Source: Phascolarctos cinereus
Lineage: Eukaryota; Chordata; Mammalia; Diprotodontia; Phascolarctidae
Length of the DNA: 64,000 nucleotides
Reading direction: 5' to 3'
NCBI RefSeq assembly: GCF_002099425.1
Contig: NW_018343964.1
Location: forward strand, 14,559,501-14,623,500
A program made the translations under genes and the position numbers. Below the pieces are notes generated by a model. It worked only from the letters and a program-made list of their open reading frames with translations. It made no database searches and was not told where the DNA came from. Positions 57,170-64,000 of this stretch are shown in pieces; the first letter of the stretch is position 1, and the number at the start of each line of letters is the position of its first letter.

Positions 57170-57265
57170 TAATACATACATACATACATATGTGTGTGTG
57201 TGTAATTATATATGATATATAAATTATATATGATATATAAATTATATATGATATATAAATTATAT
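57170..57265. repeat. A/T-rich tandem repeat
   Basis: ACAT and TG units, then three copies of an 18-20 base unit (attatatatgatatataa). Confidence 0.9.
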
Positions 57266-57659
57266 ATTTAAATTATTAATAACAAATCAAAAAAATAAGA
57301 TAATTCACTGCATTGCTCACAAATAAATAAAATAAGACTATGATGCAGAGTACAGAAAAACTACTCCTACCCCCATCCCCCAAAAAAATCTCCTAAACAT
57401 AAGAAATATGTTCATTCTTACTCATTATAATCATGGCAGGTCAGAATTATAAAGGGAATTCAGGCACTCTGATGCAAAAGCAAGCATTCTTTCCATGGCG
57501 CCACACTGAAATGACTGGCTTGACTTTCCTGTTCCCATCACCTCGCCTCAGATATTTTTAAACAAAGCCCCAGTAACAATCCTGCATGACTCTCATTCTG
57601 TTACTCTGCGAAGAACCATAAGATCTTGAGAGCCCCATTCTCCTGCTTCTTTGGGGTTC

Positions 57660-57835
57660 GAAACAGCTCATCTCCTTTTGAGCACATAGCCCGAAGCAAG
57701 TCTCTTCCCCTTTGGTTTTTCTCCTCTGAAACCAGGCCTCCTTTTAAGCTTCTCTGTGGAGCAGTTTTCTCCTTTCTGGTTGTTTCTCTGAAGCAAGACT
57801 TTCTTCTGAACTAGAGAAAGTTTCTCCCCAGAGGT
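57660..57835. repeat. Degenerate about 62-base tandem repeat
   Basis: ttcccctttggtttttctcc (57705) and ttctcctttctggttgtttc (57767) start two similar units rich in TCTCC and GAAGCAAG. Confidence 0.45.
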
Positions 57836-57887
57836 TTTTGCTGCCTTTGTGCCATATACCAGAGGATTATTGTATTGTCACTGAGGC

Positions 57888-58082
57888 TTGTACAATTTTA
57901 AAGCTGGAAAGGACCTTAGAGATACCATCTAGTACAAAACCTTCATTTTTACACATGAGGAAACCAAAGCCCAAATATAAGAGGCTGCCCAAAGGTCACA
58001 AAATCGGACAGAAGTGGAAAGCAAACCCATGTCTTGACTCCCAGCCTGATGAGCTTTCTATAACCTCACACTGCTGCCTCAC
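57888..58082 (-). mobile_element. MIR/L3-tailed SINE, antisense
   Basis: aaagctggaaaggaccttag, acacatgaggaaaccaaagc. Confidence 0.68.
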
Positions 58083-58969
58083 ACGACTGATTCTGATCGC
58101 TCCTCACATGTTGACTTGACTGTTTAAAGGGACCAGAACTATTTTTGGATATAGGTAGCATATGTTAAAGCAAAATTAATTCAATTCACAAAAAAAATCA
58201 TTTAAATGAATACTATTTTTCATTGTGACCTGTCCTTGTTAACCATGTGCTTTCTGATTTAATAGAGGAATTTGTGCCCAGTTGCTAGTGACTAACAATG
58301 GTATAATGTCTTACTCCCATCCAAAGAACATTGGCATTTTCATTCAGTGCATAGGTAACGTGGGTGTTTACAGACAAGGACAGAGCTTTGGCACCACTCA
58401 GATACCACAGAGGAGACATTTGCTTTACATAAACATTGGGCTGGCCTTGAATATTAACCTGATTCTATAGATGCCTAAAGTTTGAAGCTGGTTAAATTAT
58501 TTTGATGGCCACTGGCCTCCTTCTAGTGAGCTGTTGTTTTTAAAAATTATGAGTTTATGTTTAACGTGTAAGTAAGTGCATATGCTACAGTAAGTCTTAA
58601 TTTTATTAGGAATTACAGAATTTCAAAATGCAGAAGTTTATTTTCAGATAGTAAAAACACCCAAAATTATTTTTAGCCATGGAAAGAAGATTAGTAATAA
58701 GCACTTACTACACCAGGCTAACCTGCTATGGGACATCCATTTATACAAAATTCCCTTAATTATATCCTTGCACTCTTTTTATGTTATATCTAGAGAGTGT
58801 CAGTATATGTCTGAGTGGAAACATTAAGTGCACAGAAACTCACTGTGTACTAAGTAGCTCTCATATACTGTAATACCTAATTTATACCTGTAATACTTGA
58901 TCTACTCTGATGCTACTTTCCCAAGGGGTAGAGCCTTCCCTCATTCACCTAGCTGTGGTTACTTCCTCC
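58083..58969. other. Unique A/T-rich stretch
   Basis: No gene or repeat recognised. Confidence 0.4.
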
Positions 58970-59092
58970 CAAAATTATATTATATGTATCTGTCTATGTG
59001 AATGCGGCATCTCTTCCAGTAAAATATAAGCCCCTCAAGGGCAGGTACATTTTTATTTTGCTTGCTTTTCTATGCTCCTTGCCTTGCATTTA
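58970..59092 (+). mobile_element. L2 3' tail, left part (split by SINEs)
   Basis: aagcccctcaagggcaggta, ttgccttgcatttagc. It resumes at 59466. Confidence 0.65.
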
Positions 59093-59215
59093 GCTTTGCA
59101 CAACCTTGCCTCACTTGAATCCAATTCACTTGCAAGTCATGGCATCACCCCCTGATGTCAACGTCCTCTTCGAGAATGAAGGACAAACAACAACAACAAC
59201 AACAGTAATAATAAT
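59093..59215 (+). mobile_element. SINE of the gatgtcatt-tailed family, 5'-truncated
   Basis: ctttgcacaaccttgcctca, then cacttgcaagtcatgg, ctgatgtcaacgtcctcttc and an (ACA)n end at 59190-59204. It is inserted into an L2 tail. Confidence 0.75.
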
Positions 59216-59465
59216 AGCTAGAATTTATGTGACACTTTTAGGGTTTGCAGAATACCCTGCAACTATTATCTCGTTTGATCCTTACAACAGCCATGTGAGG
59301 AAAGTGCTGTTATTATCCCCATTTTACAGATGAGGAAACTGAGGCCAAAAGAGGTTCAATGACTTGCCAAAGGTCATACAGCTAGTAAATGTCTGAGACT
59401 GTGTTTGAACTCAGGTCTTCCCGGCTCCAAGTGCAATGCTCAATTCACTTTGCCATCTAGCTGCT
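59205..59465 (-). mobile_element. MIR-like SINE, antisense, within the L2 tail
   Basis: taataatagctagaatttat, cagatgaggaaactgaggcc, ttgccatctagctgc. Confidence 0.82.
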
Positions 59466-59505
59466 TCTTAGTAGGTGCTTTATAAATGTTTGTTGAGTTA
59501 AATTC
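59466..59505 (+). mobile_element. L2 3' tail, right part
   Basis: ttagtaggtgctttataaat then gtttgttgagtt completes the L2 end begun at 58970. Confidence 0.6.
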
Positions 59506-59597
59506 TCAGGTAAGATTGATGTTCTCTTTTTAAGTCTAAATATCACACCCTGGGACTACATAACTACAAAATACTGTATTGAGAAATCCTTTATGAA

Positions 59598-59840
59598 TGT
59601 GGCATGGCATAACAGGTAAAGGACAGAATTTGGAGTCAGGAAGAACTGGGTTCTAATCCTTCTTTTTACACACCATCTCTCTGAGAATGGACATGCCACA
59701 TGTAAGCTTCTCTGAGACTTATTTTCTCCCTTATAAGATAGAGCTGACGATATTCGTAGCATCTACTTCTCAGGGTTATTGTAATGGAATAATGTGGGTA
59801 AAGCTACTCTGCCAGTTTCAAAACACTATATTATTGTCAT
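59598..59840 (+). mobile_element. MIR-like SINE, sense, decayed
   Basis: gaatttggagtcaggaagaa, ctgggttctaatcc, tctcagggttattgtaatgg. Confidence 0.65.
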
Positions 59841-60071
59841 CTGTTATCAGTAGAGTTATTACAACAAAATCTGGACATTATTAATACTAGATAGCCAGTT
59901 TCCAGAATGGCTTAATAAAAATTGTACAATCCGTTCTGCCACAAATTAACCATGGTTGGCCATTTGTGATATTGTCCAATTTCTCTCCTGATCTAATCAG
60001 AAATGGCTAATAGGTAGGTCAGAATTAATATGGATTCACTGCTATTTTATACATGTGAATGAGTATTTCTA

Positions 60072-60332
60072 ATCAATCAAGAAACATTTGTTAAATGCTT
60101 ATTATGTGCCAGGCACTGTCCAAAGTGCTGGGGATACAAAAAGAGGTAAAAGACAGTTCCTGCCCAGAAGGAACTTAAAATGTAATGGCAGAGACAACAT
60201 GCAAGCAGATATATACAAAGCAAGCAAGTTATGTATAGGAGAAATAGGAAATAACTGGCAGAGTGAAGGCAATAGAATTAAGAGGACTTAGGGAAGGCTT
60301 CCTATGGAAGATGGGATTTTAGTTGGGATGAA
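60072..60332 (-). mobile_element. L2 3' end, antisense
   Basis: tgcttattatgtgccaggca, aaagtgctggggatacaa, ggaaggcttcctatggaaga. Confidence 0.8.
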
Positions 60333-61357
60333 TGGACTTATGACTGCTCTTTTACAGATGGATGCTTGGAGAGTTGACTTGAGGTGTCCAGTTCCTGTTT
60401 TTCAACCTTCTATTTCTTATATTGGCAATGGAAGAAAAGATAGTTCTTGTTTCCTACAGACAAGCCCAACAAGGGCAGGACAGCATAGGAAATCATGGGG
60501 TAATGCTGAAGGATGTTACTTCTCTGGTGAATCTAAGCTGTGTGTTATATAGTCAGCCCATCCAGCTTACTCCAGAACATGTTAGGAAATTCAACCTCTC
60601 CTAATAGATGAACAGTTTGGTTGAATGTAGGCCATTTGGGAACCTCTTTCCATAGACTGAAACATCAGTTGGAGGTGAAGTTGAAATTAGAATAAAGCTT
60701 TCTAGCCTAGAATGTCCATAGAGAACTAGTTTCACAGGCAGTGGGAAGGGCTGATAGCACAGCCTCTGTATAGAAGTATTATTCGTAGCAAAAACACTGA
60801 GGCCTCATTAAAAAGAGCCTGGTGCTGAGGCTGAGGTTGAGGTGGTATGCTCTAGGTAGTCCATGGCACCAATTCAAAAGATCATTTTCAACAACGGTAT
60901 TTACTGAGCGCCTGCTATGAACAAAGTGCCATTCTGCGCTTGTGAGGTGTTGGTGAAGGAATTTCTCTCAAATTTACTGTTAGGGACTACTAGTAGGATC
61001 CAGACATTGTCCATTTCACAAACACTCAGCCTACAAAGAAACAGATGTGGCATCTGCTGCTGCCCCTCAGCTTGCCCCCAGAGACTTCCTTCATGGTTAA
61101 AGACCCTCTAATCCCTGGGCTCGCTCTTGTCACTGCTGCCTTCTTCTCCTAAAGCCTTCTTTCTCTTACTATTGTTATGGGGGACATCAGAGCTTGCCTG
61201 ACTTCCTTCCTGTCCCTCTACTGCTGGATCCTTCCCTGTAGTTCCCACTTCACCCATTTTAAGACCCAGAAGGCTGTAGAGGAACTTGGGGTGCAGGGCT
61301 ATTATTAGAGCCATTTCTTTTTTTTAACATAAGTTCATCAGTCATTTGTGATTATCA
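60333..61357. other. Unique stretch
   Basis: Short frames at 60304-60604 and 60917-61111 show no motif. No repeat recognised. Confidence 0.35.
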
Positions 61358-61660
61358 GTTTCCCTGAGCCTTAGTTTCCTCATCTGTAAAATGAGAATGA
61401 GATGTCTTCTGGGGTGGAATAGGTAAGATATCTCTCTCTCCTTTTTTTTGGCCCAGACTGGTGAGTTCATCAGTCTAGGGAGTGCCCAGTGGGGAGCCTC
61501 CTCTGCCAATGTAGCTGCTCTGTACTTTCTCTGCAAATTCATGTTTTAGAGAATTGTGACTTGCCCAGGATCATACAGCCAGTATGTGGCAGAGAGAGGA
61601 CTTGAACCCAGGTCTTTCTGACTCAGAAGTCAGCTCTCTAATGACTGTTCCGCATTGTTT
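61358..61660. mobile_element. Two MIR-like pieces in opposite orientation
   Basis: Sense piece 61358-61405 (ttagtttcctcatctgtaaa) and antisense piece 61550-61660 (cttgaacccaggtctttctg), with unclassified sequence between. Confidence 0.5.
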
Positions 61661-61699
61661 CTAAGAACTCCCACGGTAGTCAGAAGCGGTAAGGGACAC

Positions 61700-61870
61700 T
61701 CAAGGTCTCTCTGTCCCAAATGTTCTAAGGGACTATTTGTGCCCGACCTGTGGTAAAGCCTTCCAAATCCTCATTGGATGGATCAACCACAACTGGACAC
61801 ACTGTACCCTGATATCGTGATGTCATTGTTCCCCTTCTAAAACAAAGCATGAACAACAGGAACAATATAT
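61700..61870 (+). mobile_element. RTE-like LINE 3' end encoding a C2H2 finger
   Basis: An open frame ends CPTCGKAFQILIGWINHNWT, then HCTLIS and a stop. It carries a C-x2-C-x12-H-x3-H finger at 61740-61802. The tail (gtgatgtcattgttcccctt, then aacaacagg) resembles the tail of the SINEs at 27905-28190 and 59093-59215. It is read as the 3' end of a LINE whose protein ends in a zinc finger. The clade name is a guess. Confidence 0.5.
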
Positions 61871-62037
61871 AGGCAATTGTTTGTGTTTTTTTCTTACCTG
61901 TTTTATAAGGAGTGCTGTGAATACGCCCTTCTCCCCATGAACTTCATTTATGTATTAACTTTTTTTCTGCATTGTAGCCTTCTTCCACCCTTTCCCCTCC
62001 AAACCCCTTAATTCCAGGATTAGAAGACAACAATACT

Positions 62038-62228
62038 ACTTAGAATTGTAGATTTATAGCTGAAAGGGAACTTAGACTTCATCTAGGCCAGTCTTCTCAT
62101 TTTGAAGCTTACAAAACTAAGACCTTGAATCTTGTCCAAGGGGCTTGTCTGTAGTAGTAATAAATGGCAAAATCAATATTTGAATCCAGGTCCCTTGACT
62201 CTAAATGAAGCATTCTTTCCATTACACT
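62038..62228 (-). mobile_element. MIR/L3-tailed SINE, antisense
   Basis: tagatttatagctgaaaggg, aatccaggtcccttgactct. Confidence 0.68.
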
Positions 62229-62249
62229 AGAATATTTGTGGTATTAAAA

Positions 62250-62446
62250 AAGATAGCATGGTGTAATGGACAGAGCACTGTAATTGAAGTTGTAAGACTA
62301 GTCAACTATGGGCAAGGCTTTGAGCCTCATTTTACTCATCTTTAAATAGGGGATAATAATTCTTGCCCAGCCCACCTGACAGAATTTATGTGAAGATGTT
62401 TTGTGAAGTATAACATAATGAATGTACACTACTCTGTTATCAGAAC
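62250..62446 (+). mobile_element. MIR-like SINE, sense, decayed
   Basis: agcatggtgtaatggacaga, gagcctcattttactcatct. Confidence 0.6.
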
Positions 62447-62473
62447 CTATATGTTTCTTTTTTTTAAATCTGA

Positions 62474-64000
62474 ATTTTGCATTTCATAATGTTCTCTGTC
62501 TCCTGTTTGGTCATAAATTCTTCTGTTCTCTGTAAATCTGACAGGTAAATTATTCCTTGCTCTCCCAGTTTGCTTATAGTATCAGCCTTTATAGCTAAAT
62601 CATGAACCCATTTTGACTTTATTTTAGGGTGTGAGATTATGGTGTATGCCTAGTTTCTGCCATACTCTTTTCCAGTTTTCCCAGCAGTTTTTGTCTAACA
62701 TTGAGTTCTTATTCCAGAAGCTGGGGTCTTTGAATTTATCAAATAGTAGATTACTATAGTCATTGACTACTGTGTCTTGCATACCAGAAGAATTCATGAC
62801 CAAACAGGAGATAGAGAACATTACAAAATGCAAAATGGATAATCTTGATTACATTAAATTGAAAAGTTTTTGCACAAACAAAGCCAATGCAACCAAGATT
62901 AGAAGGAAAGTAGAAAATTGGGAAAGAATTTTTACAACCAATATCTCTGATAAGGGCCTCATTTCTAAAATATATAGAGAATTAAGTCAAATTTATAGGA
63001 ATACAAGTCATTCTCCAATCGATAAATGGTCAAAGAATATGAACAGGCAGTTCTCAGATGAAGAAATTAAAACCATCTATAGTCATATGGAAAAATGCTC
63101 TAAATCACTATTGATTAGAGAAATGCAAATTGAAACAGTTCTGAGGTACCACATCACACCTATCAGATTGGCCAACATGACAAAACAGGAAAATGATAAA
63201 TGTTGGAGAAGATGTGGGAAAATTGGAACACTAATGCATTGTTGGTGGAGTTGTGAAATGATCCAACCATTTTGGAGAGCAATTTGGAACTATGCCCAAA
63301 GGGCTATAAAAATGTGCATACCCTTTGACTCAGCAATAGCACTTCTAGATCTGTATCCCAAAGAGATCATACAAATGGGAAAAGGACCCACATGTACAAA
63401 AACATTTCTAGCAGCTCTTTTTGTGGTGGCAATGAATTGGAAATTGAGGGAATACCCATCAATTGGGGAATGGCTGAACAAGTTGTGGTATATGAACGTC
63501 ATGGAATACTATTGTGCTATCAAAGATGATGAGCAGGCAGACTTCAGAAAAACCTGGCAAGACTTGTATGGACTGATGCTGAGTGAAGTGAGTAGAACCA
63601 GGAGAACACTGTACACAGTAACAGCCACGTTATGCAATGACTAACTTTGATAGACTTAGCTCTTCTCAGCAATGCAAGGATCTAAGACATCTCCAAAAGT
63701 CTCATGATGGAAAATGCTCTCCGCATCCAAAGAAAGAACTATGGAGGTTGAATGCAGATAGAAGTATACTATTTGCTATTTTTTTCTTCTGTTTTGTTTT
63801 GTTTCCTCTTTCTGATGGTTCCTCCTATTGGTTCTAATGCTTCCTTACAACTTAATGTGAAACTCTGTTTAATAGGAATGTATATGTATAGCCTGTATCA
63901 GACTATGAACCATCTTGGGGAGGAAGGGAGGGAGAAAATTTAAAACTTAAAAGTTTATGGAAGTGATTGTTGATAAATCAAAATAAATTAATAATAAAAA
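62474..64000 (+). mobile_element. L1 LINE 3' part with inverted 5' segment (twin-primed), runs off the window
   Basis: 62785-64000 is the 3' part of an L1 in sense orientation. Its ORF2 C-terminus is open from about 62785 to the TAA at 63642-63644 (about 285 codons). It includes EEFMTKQEIENITKCK, IKLKSFCTNKANATKIRR, SDKGLISKIYREL and IREMQIETVLRYHITPIRLA. It also has the cysteine motif CWRRCGKIGTLMHCWWSC (about 63202-63255), the counterpart of human L1 CWRGCGEIGTLLHCWWDC. A 3' UTR follows, with AATAAA at 63982. 62474-62783 is the neighbouring upstream part of ORF2 (KNCWENWKRVWQKLGI) in inverted orientation. About 52 bases near EEFMTKQE are present in both parts. The open frame marks it as one of the youngest elements here. 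Confidence 0.9.

Noticed and set aside
36000-64000. Search for the next SUSD4 CCP exons downstream
   Set aside because: No second CCP-like exon with splice sites was found by eye; it probably lies outside the window.

Overview
This window looks like intronic DNA from a marsupial (metatherian) genome. The evidence is the repeat content. It holds many tRNA-derived CORE-SINEs whose 3' end (gtcacgaagagtc.gac) resembles a BovB/RTE LINE tail. It also holds many L2 and CR1/L3-type LINE pieces, MIR-like SINEs, several L1 copies and low CpG. Long microsatellites are frequent and there is no CpG island. I cannot decide the genus from sequence alone.

The only convincing host coding sequence is one 213-base exon at 35343-35555 (+). 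It carries a complete sushi/CCP domain with good splice sites and symmetric 1-1 phase. Its protein resembles the first CCP domain of SUSD4, but it differs at more positions than I would expect for an orthologue, so a SUSD4 paralogue is possible. Everything else is read as intron on either side of that exon.

Layout: 1-7.1 kb has L2, CR1/L3 and SINE pieces and two hAT-like MITEs. 7.1-11.1 kb has unique DNA with enhancer-like blocks and an L2 split by a SINE. 11.1-16.8 kb has SINEs and two L1 insertions with target-site duplications (TSDs). 16.8-24.4 kb has a long GA run, two copies of a second hAT MITE and a nested L2. 24.4-32.7 kb has mixed SINEs, an L1 3' end and a Tigger-like MITE. 32.7-37.4 kb is mostly unique and holds the exon. 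37.4-42.4 kb has a 7SL RNA-like copy, a coding-like relic, an L2 and a Tigger-like MITE inside a SINE. 42.4-45.4 kb is an antisense L1 lacking its 3' end. 45.4-58 kb has microsatellites, a purine tract, the longest L2 and CR1 pieces. 58-64 kb has unique DNA, an RTE-like 3' end with a C2H2 finger, and an L1 with a 5' inversion running off the window.

There is no operon-like organisation. Boundaries of old repeats are approximate (roughly 10-30 bases), and family names come from remembered consensus sequences, not a search. Where the text gives no exact flank, treat the ends as estimates.
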